From Microglena sp. YARC (Eukaryota > Chlorophyta > Chlorophyceae > Chlamydomonadales > Chlamydomonadaceae), in assembly GCA_022414725.1 (NCBI GenBank), contig CM039464.1:12760968-12824967 (forward strand): DNA of 64,000 nt, in the 5' to 3' direction. This document shows, one piece after another, positions 11,180 through 22,083 of the stretch (position 1 is its first letter; every line of letters begins with the position of its first letter). The notes under the pieces were generated by a model. That model was not told the origin of the DNA and did not search any database. It was given only the letters and a program-made list of their open reading frames with translations. The position numbers and the translations under genes were made by a program.

Positions 11180-11348
11180 TATGCAAGGGGTGGGGTGGTT
11201 CCATTCCCTCGCACATGGACTTTAATTTGGATCATATAAGCCATCCGCCCCACCCCTTATATAAAAATATATAAATATATATTAAACACATGTATAATAT
11301 ATAATATATACAAATATATAATATATAAATGCTTCCATTCCCTCGCAC
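11180..11348 (-). repeat. Copy of an exon donor, then AT-rich intron
   Basis: 11185-11250 repeats the 3' end and donor of the exon at 11349-11572 (minus strand 'atgatccaaattaaagtcc' then GTGCGAGGGAATGG) with the donor context altered. The rest is TA-rich. Confidence 0.6.
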
Positions 11349-11572
11349 CTGGATTGTAATTTGGATCATACGACACTCATTTGCCTGAGCAACTGAATAA
11401 AATGCAATCCAATGCTGGATCAAGTGGTCGTCCGAGGCCAAGCCACCTTCCCTTGTTCCGATGGCAATGAAGCAAGATACGCCAGGGGCATCTGAAGTCA
11501 AACGTGCACCGCCCATGTAACAAAGTTCGGACATCAAATCGACTTGCAAAGCTGTAGAAAGGCCTGAAAAAC
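11349..11572 (-). CDS. Exon of unknown domain, Cys-containing
   Basis: A 224-nt exon bounded by acceptor TCCCTCAG and donor GTGCGAGG. It starts with two bases of a split codon and ends in phase 0. Its translation includes FSGLSTALQVDLMSELCYMG, then GARLTSDAPGVSCFIAIGTR, and ends NECRMIQITIQ. The 40-nt exon units at 12.37-15.12 kb end in phase 1, which fits this start, and the next exon (7939-8208) starts in phase 0. The family is not recognised. The amino-acid composition and clean borders support real coding. Confidence 0.6.
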
Positions 11573-11579
11573 CTGAGGG

Positions 11580-12370
11580 AGACAGACGGGTGGGTGGAGG
11601 TGACAGGTGGGTGTAGGAGACAGAAGGGAGGGTGGAGGTGACAGGTGGGTGCAGTATACATAAGGGTGTGTGTGTGTGGGGGGGGGTGATGGGTGGGTGC
11701 AGGAGCCAGAAGGGGGGGGGGGGGGGGGGGGGGGATGGGGGGGGGAGATGACAGGTGGGTGCGGGAGACAGAAGGGAGGGTGGAGGTGACAGGTGGGTGC
11801 AGTATACATAAGGGTGGGTGTGTGTGTGTGGGGGGGGGTGATGGGTGGGTGCAGGAGCCAGAAGGGAGGGGGGGGGGGGATGGGTGGGGTGCAGTATACA
11901 TAAGGGTGGGTGGGTGGGGGGTGATGGGTGGGTGCAGGAGCCAGAAGGGGGGGGGGGGGATGGGTGGGTGGAGATGACAGGTGGGTGCGGGAGACAGAAG
12001 GGAGGGGGGGGGGGGGGATGGGTGGGTGCAGTATACATAAGGGTGGGTGGGAGGGGGGTGATGGTGGGTGCAGGAGCCAGAAGGGGGGGGGGGGGGATGG
12101 GTGGGTGGAGATGAACAGGTGGGTGCGGGAGACAGAAGGGAGGGGGGGGGGGGGATGGGTGGGTGCAGTATACATAAGGGTGGTGGGTGGGGGTGATGGG
12201 TGGGTGCAGGAGCCAGAAGGGGGGGGGAGGGGGGGGGGATGGGTGGGTGGAGATGACAGGTGGGTGCGGGAGACAGAAGGGAGGGGGGGGGGGGGATGGG
12301 TGGGGTGCAGTATACATAAGGGTGGGTGGGTGGGGTGATGGGTGGGTGCAGGAGCCAGAAGGGGGGGAGC
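11580..12370. repeat. G-rich ~85-150 bp minisatellite
   Basis: Repeats of 'gtgggtgcaggagccagaag', 'gcagtatacataagggtg' and 'ggagatgacaggtgggtgc', with poly-G runs of 9-24. This is intron sequence upstream of the 11349-11572 acceptor. The phrase 'gggagacagaagggagg' resembles the sequence just upstream of that acceptor, so the array may have started there. Confidence 0.7.
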
Positions 12371-15120
12371 TAAGGAAGGAGCCTGGCCCAAGGTTGGAGC
12401 AATCGTCTGTTATGAAGCCACCACCACCAGAACCACCCAAAGCACAACTTTGAACCTACCCTCTAAGGAAGAAGCCTGGCCCAAGGTTGGAGCAATCGTC
12501 TGTGATGAAGCCACCACCACCAGAACCACCCAAAGCACAACTTTGAACCTACCCTCTAAGGAAGAAGCCTGACCCAAGGTTGGAGCAATCGTCTCCAATG
12601 AAGCCACCACCACCAGAACCACCACCACAACTTTGAACCTACCTTGCAAGGCAAGAGCCTGGCTAACGTTTGGAGCAAGAAGTGGTATGTCATGAAGCCA
12701 CCACCACCACTACAACAAAAACCACAACTTTGAATCTACCTTCCAAGACAAGAGCCTGGCCCAAGGTTGGAGGTAAGAAATGTTTTGTCATGAAGTCACC
12801 ACCAGCACAGCACCATTACCACCACCACCACAACTTTGAACCTACCATCTAAGGACCTACCATCTAAGGACCTACCATCTACAAGCCTGGATCAAGGTTG
12901 GAGCAATCGTCTGTTATGAAGCCACCACCACCACCACAAACACCACGATCACCACCACCACCACCACAACTGCGAACCTACCTTGCAAGGCAAGAGCCTG
13001 GCTAACGTTTGGAGCAAGAAATGGTCAGTCATGAAGCCACCACCACCACCACCACCACAAGCACTGCGATCACCACCACCACAATCACCACCACAACTTT
13101 GAACCTACCTTCTAAGACAGGAGCCTGGCCCAAGGTTGGAGCAAGAAATCGTCTTTCATGAAGCCAGCACCACCACCACCACAAACACCATGAAAACCAC
13201 AGCTTTGATCCTACCTTCTAAGACAAGAGCCTGGTCTAAGGTATAAGGCAAGAAATCATATGTAATGAAGCCACCACCACCACCACCACCACCACAAACA
13301 CCACCATCACCACCACCAGCACCAGCACCACAACAATCACCACCACAACTTTGAACTGACCTTGCAAGGCAGGAGCCTGGCCCAAGGTCGGAGCAATTGT
13401 CTGCCTTGAAGCCCCCACCAGAACCACCACCACCACCACCACCAAAACTACAACTTTGAGCTGAACTTTCAAAGGCAGAAGCCTGGCCAAAGGTTGGAGC
13501 AATAAATCGTCTGTCATGAAGTCACCACCACCACCAGCACCACCATCACCACCAGAACCACCACCAGCACCACCAAAACCACAACATTGAACCTACCTTC
13601 TCAGACAGGAGCCTGGATCAAGGTTGGAGAAATCGTCTGTTATGAAGTCACCACAACCACCACCACGATCACCACCACCACCACAACTGTGAACCTACCT
13701 TCTAAGGAAGGAGCCTGGATCAAGGTTGGAGAAATCGTCTGTTATGAAGTCACCACCACCACCACCACGATCACCACCACCACCACAACTGTGAACCTAC
13801 CTTCTAAGGAAGGAGCCTGGATCAAGGTTGGAGAAAAAGTCTGTTATGAAGTCACCACCACCACCACCACTACCACGAACATGATCAGCATCATCACCAT
13901 GTCCACCACAACTCTGAACCTACCTTCTAAGAAAGGAGCCTGGATCAAGGTTGGAGAAATCGTCTGTTATGAAGTCACCACCACCAGAACCACCACTACC
14001 ACCACCACCACCATCACCACGATCACCACCACCACCACAACTTTGAACCTACCTTGTAAGCAGGGATTTCTTTTTCAAATCAAAAAGAGGAAATCTTATT
14101 CCTTTTTATTTTATCCCTCCCCATTTTCCACCCAAAACAGGATCCTTATTCAGATTTTGGTCGATTGGGGTCCTTTTTAGTCAATTTCAGTAAAAAAAAA
14201 ACTAGGTTTCTTATTCCGGCAATTTGGGCCAAAACGGGGTCCCAAATTCCGATCGGAATGTATTCCGGAAACAAATATCCCTGCTTCTAAGAGAGGAGCC
14301 TGGATCAAGGTTTGAGAAATCGTCTGTTATGAAGTCACCACCACCACCACCACCACCACGATCACCACCACCACCACAACTTTGAACCTACCTTCTAAGG
14401 GAGGAGCCAGGATCAAGGTTGGAGAAATCGTCTTTTATGAAGTCACCATCACCACCACCACCACTACCACTACCACGGGCATGATAAGCACCATCATCAT
14501 CTCCACCACAACTTTGAACCTACCATCTAAGGAAGGAGCCCGACCCAAGGTTGGAGCAATCGTCTGTTATGAAGCCACCACCACCACCAGAACCACCACT
14601 ACCACCACCACAACCACCACCGCCACGATCACCACCACCACCACAACTTTGAATCTACCTTCTAAGACAAGAGCCTGGCCCAAGGTTGGAGCAATCGTCT
14701 GTTATGAAGCCACCACCACCACCAGAACCACCACTACCACCACCACCAGAACCACCACCGCCACGATCACCACCACCACCACAACTTTGAATCTACCTTC
14801 TAAGACAAGAGCCTGGCCCAAGGTTGGAGCAATCGTCTGTTATGAAGCCACCACCACCACCAGAACCACCACTACCACCACCACCAGAACCACCACCACC
14901 ACCACCACAATCACCACCACCACCACAACTTTTAACCTACCTTCTAAGGAAGGAGCCTGGATCAAGGTTGGAGAAATCATCTGTTATGAAGCCACCACCA
15001 CCAGAACCTCCACCACCACCACAAACACCACGACCACCCCCTCCCATCATAACCACCACAACTTTGAACCTACCTCCTAAGACAAGAGCCTGACCCAAGG
15101 TAGAAGGCAAAAAATCATCT
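12371..15120 (-). repeat. Array of ~22 copies of a whole short exon
   Basis: About 22 units of roughly 90-155 bp. On the minus strand each holds an acceptor-like TTCATAACAG, an exon-like 40-45 nt block (around ATTGCTCCAACCTTGGGCCA) and a donor (AAG then GTAGGTTC), followed by a GGT/GTT trinucleotide stretch that varies in length. Read to end in phase 1, the block gives IAPTLGQAPSLE, or FLPSTLGQALVLG in the most upstream copy at about 15065-15110. That phase fits the 11349-11572 exon. Splice signals look preserved in most copies. One unit is split by a hAT MITE at 14061-14283. Confidence 0.7.
14061..14283. mobile_element. Non-autonomous hAT-type MITE, second copy
   Basis: A 223-bp element with ends CAGGGATTTCTTTTTC and ACAAATATCCCTG. 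It is flanked by CTTGTAAG and CTTCTAAG (8 bp, one mismatch). It is the reverse-orientation relative of 2541-2759, sharing ATTCCGATCGGAAT and the CCAAAACGGGGTC block. It inserted into one unit of the exon array, so it is younger than that unit. Confidence 0.8.
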
Positions 15121-15890
15121 GTAATGAAGCCTTTGAATGGAGGAGGGGCGGGAGGTGGGGGAGGCGGTGGAGGTGGTAGAGGTGGTGGAGGTGGTGGAGG
15201 GGTTGGAGGATTACATTCATCCTGTGATTCGTTAAACCTGTGCAGTCATTTGTGTAAAGTGGGTGTGAGTAAAGTGGGTGAGAGTGATGTGAAGCTTAAG
15301 TGGGTGTGAGTGAAATGGGTGTGAGTGAAGTTTAGCGGGAGTGAGTGCAGTGGGTGTGAGTGAAGTTTAGTGGGTGTAAGTAAAGTGAAGCTTAAGTGAG
15401 TGTGAATAAAGTGGGTGAGAGTGATGTGAAGCTTAAGTGGGTGTGAGTGAAATGGGTGTGAGTGAAGTTTAGTTGGTGTGAGTGATGTGAAGCTTAAGTG
15501 GGTGTGAGTGAAGTTTAGTGGGTGTGAGTGAAGTGGGTGTGAGTGAAGTTTAGTTGGTGTGAGTGATGTGAAGCTTAAGTGGGTGTGGCTGAAGTGGGTG
15601 TGAGTGAAGTTTAGTTGGTGTGAGTGATGTGAAGCTTAAGTGGGTGTGGCTGAAGTGGGTGTGAGTGAAGTTTAGTTGGTGTGAGTGCTGTGAAGCTTAA
15701 GTGGGTGTGACTGAAGTGGGTGTGAGTGAAGTTTAGTGGGTGTGAGTGAAGTGAAGCTTATGTGGGTGTGAGTGCTGTGAAGCTTAAGTGGGTGTGAGTG
15801 AAGTTTAGTGGGTGTGAGTGAAGCTTAGTGGGTGTAAGTGAAGTAAAGTGGGCGTGAGCGAAGTGAAGCTCATGTAGGTGTGTTTATATG
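15121..15890. repeat. GTGGGTGTGAGTGAAGTTTA minisatellite
   Basis: After a GGA/GGT-rich stretch (15135-15210), the region 15250-15880 repeats 'gtgggtgtgagtgaag' with 'tttag' or 'cttaa' variants, about 20-57 bp per unit. No exon was recognised. Confidence 0.75.
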
Positions 15891-16330
15891 GAGAAGAGGT
15901 GGAATGGAGTGGAGGGCTGCAGCAGCAAGTGCAGCAACAGCAGCAGCAGCAACAAGAACAGTGGAGGTGCTCACTAACCTGGACATTGTGGACCGTAAGT
16001 AATAATGGTGGTGATGGTGATGATGGTGATGATGGTGATGCTGGAGGTTATGATTGTGGTGATGATGGTGGTGATGATGAAGGTGATGCTGGTGGTGGTG
16101 GTGATAATGGTGGTGATAATGGTGGTCCTGTTGGTGATGAAGATGATGATGATGGTGGTGGTGGAGGTGCTCACTAACCTGCACACCATGAACCTCAAGT
16201 AATCAAGACAAGAAGAAAAAGGAGGGGGGGCGCAGCAGCAAGTGCAGCAACAGAAGCAGCAACAGGAGCAGCAACAAGTGCAGCGACAGGATCTTCATCA
16301 TCATCATCATCATCTTTGTTAACCTCATCT
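15891..16330 (-). repeat. Trinucleotide tracts with duplicated splice-border motif
   Basis: CAG-type tracts lie at 15915-15960 and 16230-16310, with GGT/GAT tracts between. On the minus strand a motif ending in CAG then GTTAGTGAGCACCTCC occurs twice (about 15968-15995 and 16166-16200), preceded in the second by a pyrimidine tract and TTGAG. It may be a 15-nt microexon (GTTCATGGTGTGCAG) and its decayed copy, but the phase does not resolve the gene model. Confidence 0.4.
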
Positions 16331-16939
16331 ACCATACGCGCCTTAAGTATTGGTAAGATTAAGTATTGGCAAATGTCATTTCCCCCCTGAAAGTGGGTCT
16401 CAGAAAAGCATGGCAAAACTAACTTGGCAAAGGAGTCTATGGCTTTGACTGTCTCAAGCTCAGACTTGAAATCCAGTTGGCAAAGGGTCTTATGCTATGG
16501 TTACATTTCCTTGTTACATGTTCACCAAGTAGTCTGTCCAAGCTTGCTGTAAAACCATGTAACAATTCAAATCAGGAGCATTAAACTTGCCAGGGCTTAG
16601 CAGCCAGACCGGTACATGGCTCCAGCCATCCAAAATGCCGGCTGAAGCCATGTAACCAAGTTTAAGGTCAAGTACACGTTTACAAAGCAGTCTGCCCAAG
16701 CTTGCTGAAAATAAAACCATGTTACAATTCAAATCAAGAACATTTAACATGCTAGGGCTTAGTAGACAAAGTACCATAGTTACCGAAACTTGGCAAAGGC
16801 CAACCACCTGGATTGGTCTCAAGCTAGATCCCTAATCCGGTTTGGAAAAGGGTCGTTTGCCAAACCGTTTGCCAATACTTAAGGCGCGTACGGTAATCAA
16901 GACAACTATAAACAATCAGGAGGGGCTATAACAAGATTG
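16331..16939. other. Dispersed duplicated sequence, no gene seen
   Basis: Two related blocks (about 16430-16580 and 16625-16830) share 'ttcaaatcaggagcattaaa' or variants, 'aagcttgctg' and 'tggcaaagg'. Paired 'ttaagtattgg' phrases lie near 16345 and 16865. No coding segment was recognised. Confidence 0.4.
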
Positions 16940-17876
16940 AATGCCATGTTGGGTTGGTGGTGGTAGTCATGTTGAAGATCTAGTATTGGTGCTGGTGGAG
17001 ATGGTGGGTGGTAGTGATTGTGGTGATCTAGTATTGGTTATGGTGGAGAAGGCGGTGGTGTGGTGGCGGTGTGGTGGTGGTGATGTGGTGGTGGTGACGG
17101 GGGTGGTGATGGGGGTGGTGTGGAGGCGATGTGGTGGTGGTGATTGTGGTGATGTGGTGGTGGTGGTGATGATGGTGATATGGTGGTGATGGTTATGATG
17201 GTGATGTGGTGGTGGTTATGATGGTGGTGGTGATGGTGACGGTGGTGGTGATGGTGGTGTTGTGGTGGTGGTGATGTGGTTGTGATGATGATGTGGTTGT
17301 GATGATGATGTGGTGGTGATGGTGGTGTTGATGGTAGTGGTTGTGATGGTGGTGTTGATGGTGGTGTTGATAGTGTTGATGTGGTGGTGGTGATGGTGGT
17401 GGTGTTGATGGTGTTGATGTGGTGGTGTTGATGTGGTGTTGATGGTGGTGTTGATGTGGTGGTGTTGATGTGGAGGTGTTGATGTGGTGGTGTTGATGTG
17501 AGGTGTGTGTTGATGGTGGTGGTGTTGATGTGGTGATGGTGGTGTTGATGTGGTGGTGTTGTTGTGGTGGTGATGATGATGTGGTGGTGATGGTGGTTAG
17601 GTGGTGGTGGTGATGGTGGTGATGGTTGTGGCGATGGTGGTGGTGGTGGTGTTGATGTGGTGGTGTTGATGGTGTTGATGTGGTGGTGGTGGTGGTGGTG
17701 GTGTTGATGTGGTGATGGTGGTGTTGATGTGGTGGTGGTGGTGGTGGTGGTGGTGGTGGTGGTGTTTATGGTGGTGATGTGGTGGTGGTGATGGTGGTGG
17801 TGTTGATGTGGTAATGGTGGTGTTGATGTCGTGGTGGTGGTGGTGATGGTGGTGATGTGGTGGTGGTCTCACGTAC
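16940..17876. repeat. GGTGAT / GGTGTTGATG trinucleotide-rich intron
   Basis: Nearly pure G/T/A sequence of GGT, GAT and GTT triplets running up to the donor of the 17877-18199 exon. The His- and Thr-rich frames on the minus strand are repeat artefacts. Confidence 0.8.
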
Positions 17877-18199
17877 CTGCATAGTGTGAACGAGATGCGG
17901 TCACCAGCTTCGTTGGCATCTCCAGCTGCAATCACCAGGTTCAACCCATTTGCCGAGTAAACTACTTTGTTGTTCTCTGACACCACCGTCCATAAGTGAA
18001 TGTCTCCGTCCTCTAAGCTCGGCCGAGCGTCTACAAAGCGGTTGATGGAGTGGACGTTGACCCCACGGAGGTAGTAGGAGTTGAGAAGCAAGTCGCCGTG
18101 GCTACGGTAGCGAAGACTGAAGTAGAGGTTGAAGATGTAGCTGTTGCCCATCCAAGTGGGGAGCAACCGAACGATGCCCTTAATGGTCTCGGACATGGC
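17877..18199 (-). CDS. M11 gametolysin-like peptidase, C-terminal exon
   Basis: A 323-nt exon with acceptor AACCCACAG and donor GTACGTGAG. It starts in phase 0 (AMSETIKGIVRLLPTW) and ends in phase 2 (ISFTLC then AG). Key segments are YFSLRYRSHGDLLLNSYY followed by RGVNVHSINRF, and near the end GLNLVIAAGDANEAGDRISF. In M11 (gametolysin) peptidases the zinc-site region is followed by a domain with a tyrosine-rich SYR segment and a V-x-V-H motif, and this exon matches that layout. Its phase-0 start joins the phase-0 end of the exon at 20694-20981. M11 enzymes of green algae cleave extracellular-matrix glycoproteins; that role here is an inference. Confidence 0.65.
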
Positions 18200-19335
18200 C
18201 TGTGGGTTTAGGATTCCAGGGTTTAGGATTTAGGGTTTAGGGTTCAAGCCTCTGTGGAGGGGTAAAGGTCGAAATTCCGGCCATGTCCGAGACCTTCAGG
18301 CCATGTCCAAGACAAGAAAGGGGTACAGGTCAAAGTAACGGCCATGTTCGAGACCAGAAATGGAATGACGCCCTTTCTGGTCTCGGGCATGGCTGTAGGT
18401 CGAAGGGTTCAGGGTTTAGGGTCCCTTTCTGGTCTCCGACATGGCCTTTAGGTCGGAGGGTTTAAGGTTTAGGGTCCCTTTCTGGTCTCTGACATAGCCT
18501 GTAGGTCGGAGGGTTTAGGGTTTAGGGTCCCTTTCTGGTCTCTGACATGGCCTGTAGGTCGGAGGGTTTATGGTTTAGGGTCCCTTTCTGGTCTCGGACA
18601 TGGCCTGTAGGTTGGAGGGTTTCGGGTTTATGGTTTAGGGTCCCTTTCTGGTCTCCAACATGGCCTGCAGGTTGGAGGGTTTCGAGTTTAGGGTCCCTTT
18701 CTGGTCTCGGACATGACCTGTAGGTCAGAGGGTTTAGGGTTTAGGGTTTAGGGTACCTTTCTGGTCTCTGACATGGCCTGTATGTTGGAGGGTTTCGGAT
18801 TAGGGTTTAGGGTCCCTTTCTGGTCTCGGACATGGCTTGTATGTTGGAGGGTTTCGGGTTTAGGGTCCCTTTCTGGTCTCTGACATGGCCTGTATGTTGG
18901 AGGGTTTCGGATTAGGGTTTAGGGTCCCTTTCTGGTCTCGGACATGGCCTGTAGGTTGGAGGGTTTCGGGTTTATGGTTCAGGGTCCCTTTCTGGTCTCT
19001 GACATGGCCTGTATGTTGGAGGGTTTCGGGTTTAGGGTTTAGGGTCCCTTTCTGGTCTTGGACATGGCCTGTAGGTCAAAGGGTCGGGGATAGGACAGGC
19101 TTGATGCTACCATTAATCGTGGTGATTGGGAAACATTGCGTTCGGGTCAAAAGGTGGGGATACTTATAGTGTGGGCTGAAGTAGAGGTTGAAGGTGTAGG
19201 GGTCCCACATGCAAGTAGAGAGCGACCGAATGGCGCCCTTCTAGGTCTCAGACATGGCCCGTGGATCTAAGGGTTTAGAGTTTAGGGTTTAGGGTTTTAA
19301 GAGTTTAGGGCTTAGGGTTAAGGGTTCCAACCTTT
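18200..19335 (-). repeat. Minisatellite built on an exon acceptor, with TTTAGGG motifs
   Basis: About 15 units of roughly 55-75 bp, each containing 'ggtctcggacatggcctgt' or a variant. On the minus strand that is the acceptor ACAG plus the first ~14 nt (GCCATGTCCGAGACC) of the exon at 17877-18199. The rest of each unit is 'gagggtttagggtttagggt', i.e. one to three TTTAGGG motifs, then 'ccctttct'. The phrase 'cctctgtggaggggt' near 18250 and 19335 comes from the other duplicated exon upstream. Confidence 0.75.
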
Positions 19336-19620
19336 GTGGAGGGGTGCAGGTCAAACTTGCGCTGGGGCCTATCCCTAAATCCTGCTCGTCAAACTTGCAC
19401 CTATCCCTAAATCCTGCGCGTCAAACAAGCTGGGGCCTATCCCTAAATCCTGCGCGTCAAACAAGCTGGGGCCTATCCCTAAATCCTGCGCGTCAAACTT
19501 GCGCCTATCCCTAAATCCTGCGCGTCAAACAAGCTGGGGCCTATCCTGCGCTGGGGCCTATCCCTAAATCCTGCGCGTCAAACTTGCGCTGGGGGCTATC
19601 CCTAAATCCTTTATCACCCT
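19336..19620. repeat. Short tandem repeat CCTATCCCTAAATCCTGCGCGT
   Basis: About eight units of 'ctatccctaaatcctgcg' joined by 'cgtcaaacttg' or 'cgtcaaacaagctgggg'. Noncoding intron sequence. Confidence 0.75.
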
Positions 19621-20693
19621 CCTGAATAGTTAGGTGCCTCGGGAATCCTAAAATCCTGCCTGGGGTCAAAATCCTTACACAACCTGTCACAACTAAAAAA
19701 ACTTGTCCTCATCCTGGGGACTCCTAACAGGAAGTTGCCTTCATCGGGGACGGGAATCACCCTATTCTACCTTCACCCCTCCACAGAGGCTGGAACCCTA
19801 AACCCTACACCTTCCCTGGGGCCAAGCACCAAATCTCCACCTAAACTCCCAACCTACGTAAACCCTCCACCCACCTTAACAACCCACCCACCCACCCACC
19901 TTAACAACCCACCCACCCTAATATCTAATAACTCTCAACCCACCTTAACAACCCACCCACCTTAATATCTAATAACTCCCCACCCACCTTAACCACCCAC
20001 CCACCTGAATATTAAACGGCCTGGGGACTCCAGCAATCAAGTCGCTGTCATCTATAGTAGCAGCAGGAATGACCCAATCCATCCTATAGGCTTCTACCGA
20101 AGCTGGGCATCCCGAACCATAGCCCATGACTGTGGATGTGTCGCCATATTCCTTGTGACACTGCCCCTGCTCCTGGGGACTCCTAAAAACAAGTTGTCTT
20201 CAGCAGGGACGGGAATCACCCTAAAAGTTTCACCTGGGGCCAAGCTCCAAATCACCCACCTAAACTCCCAACCCACCTTAACAACCCACCCACCCACCCA
20301 CCCACATGAATATAAAACAGCCTGGGGACTCCTAAAAGCAAAGTTGTCTTCATCAGTGATGGAAATCACCCAATTCGACCTGTACCCCTCCACAGAGGCT
20401 GGAACCCTAAACCCTAAACCTAAACCCCTAAACCTGGGGCCAAGCAACAAATCACCCACCTGAACTACCAACCCACGTAAACCTCCAACCCACCTAAACA
20501 ACCCACCCACCCACCCACCCACCTGAAAATTCAACAGCCTGGAGACGCCAGCAATCAAGTTGCTGTCATCTACAGAAGGACCCAATTCATCAGATAGGCT
20601 TCTACCGAGGCTGGGCCTCCTGCAACATAGCTCATGCACGTTGATGTGTCGCCTTGATGCACAGACCCAACCACCACCCAACCACCAACCCAC
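19621..20693 (-). pseudogene. Decayed tandem copies of the M11 zinc-site exon
   Basis: Five partial minus-strand copies of the 3' part of the exon at 20694-20981: about 19710-19800, 20005-20168, 20175-20240, 20310-20405 and 20527-20655. The copy at 20005-20168 is the best. It reads EYGDTSTVMGYGSGCPASVE, then AYRMDWVIPA, ends NIQ and keeps its GTGGGT donor, so it could serve as an alternative exon. The others carry stops or frame breaks, or keep only PASVEGYR..WVI. CCCACCCACC tracts separate them. Confidence 0.65.
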
Positions 20694-20981
20694 CTGAATG
20701 CTAAACAGCCTGGGAACTCCAACAATCAAGTTGCTTTCATCTACAGTAGCAGCAGGAATGACCCAATCCAACCTATAGGCTTCTACCGAATTTGGGCATC
20801 CCGGACCATCGCCCATGAATGTGGATGTATCGCCGTATATCTTGTGACACTGACTCTTGTCGTATTCTAAATCGCATCCGTAGAAGTTTGTAGAGAAGTG
20901 ACAGTCGCAGAGCGTGCCTTTGCCCTCAACGAGGGATTTGTCGGTTGCGCTGTGAATAATGCCAAAGCTGTGGAGGATCTC
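20694..20981 (-). CDS. M11 gametolysin-like peptidase, zinc-site exon
   Basis: A 288-nt exon, 96 codons, phase 0 at both ends. The acceptor is CACCGCAG and the donor is GTGGGT. It opens EILHSFGIIHS, which fits the HExxHxxGxxH zinc motif of metzincins with the first His expected as the last codon of the preceding exon. Further on it has YGDTSTFMGDGPGC and AYRLDWVIPA, matching the conserved Y-G-D...M-G and Y-x-L-x-W blocks of M11 peptidases. Cys residues in LCDCH, FYGCDL and SQCHK suggest disulphides. M11 enzymes are secreted zinc endopeptidases of cell-wall or matrix proteins. The upstream exon that should supply the first His was not found with confidence: the best candidate at about 21066-21096 ends in Lys. 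The gene may be broken at its 5' side. Confidence 0.65.
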
Positions 20982-21257
20982 CTGCGGTGGAGGGGGCGAG
21001 GGGTGTGGGGGGGAAAGGGTGGGAGTGAGGGTGAGGATGAGGGTGTTCCAAGCTTTCGTACATACCTTGAGGGCTGATTTGGAGATGCCATGTTAACTGC
21101 AATGCAAAGGATGCCTTATGGGTCTTCAGAGAGTGCGTTGGCGGATGCTATTGATCCCTGGGTCCTGCTGTCAGATGGTCCGGCAGAAAAGCAGTGGGTG
21201 GGGTGGGTGGGTGGATGGGTGGGATGGGGCAGGTGTGGGTGGGAGGGGGGGTTGTGT

Positions 21258-21288
<31 letters not shown>

Positions 21289-22083
21289 GGGGGGGCAGGA
21301 ACATTTGACAGTGTTATTTTGTGATGGTACGAATCAACTTCTCATATCGCTGTACTCTTTCGATCAAGCACACGAACCTGACCATCTTGACTTCGACGCA
21401 CCCTGGTTAAAATGCACCAGACTTCTCCCCTACATACGAATGTACAATACGCTGTCTGCTCAAACGCACCAGATTCCTCCCTACGAACGCACCACACGCT
21501 TGAGCCTAAAACGCACCGAATCCCTGCATACGATGCAACACACGCTTTCCCCTAAACTCACCTCATGCTTCCCTGTACAACGCACCAGACCCTCACGAAC
21601 AACGTACCACATGCGTCCCCCTACAACGCACCAGACCCCTACATACAAATGCACCACGTACTTGCCCCTAAACGTATCCGACTCCTACCTAAATCGCATC
21701 GGCCGCTTTCCCCCACAAGTCACCAGACCCGTACCTACAATCCACCACACGCGTTTCCCTACCTACGAATGCACCACACGCTTCCCCTATTACTGAACAC
21801 ACCTACCTGCAGCGCATCGGCCGCTTTCCCCAACAAAGTTATTTTTCTAAAGCGAGCTTTCCGCTTCCTAAGCGCTCGGCATGTCCGGAGCTCCAAAAGT
21901 CGGGAAGTCGTTTGCCAACTTGGGCCTCGATACCCTGGTATCGTACGGAGATAGGCCGCTACGTAAGGCTGGACTAAAGCAGAGAAATAAGTACACAGTG
22001 GCGTGGATTAAGCAAAGGGACTCGAAATAGGAACACGCGAAGCAGCATTGTTCATAATAACAGTAACTTTCATTACATACAAA
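20982..22083. other. Intron or intergenic DNA with degenerate repeats
   Basis: 21066-21096 has a possible minus-strand exon end (GISKSALK then a GTATGT donor), but its frame meets a stop just upstream. A GT tract and a G-run lie at 21255-21295. 21400-21800 is a degenerate ~40-bp repeat of 'acgcaccagac' and 'ctacctacgaa' phrases. No further gene was recognised. Confidence 0.4.

Noticed and set aside
18200..19335. A telomere or chromosome end (TTTAGGG repeats)
   Set aside because: The motifs occur only one to three at a time inside a longer minisatellite unit, in the middle of a gene.
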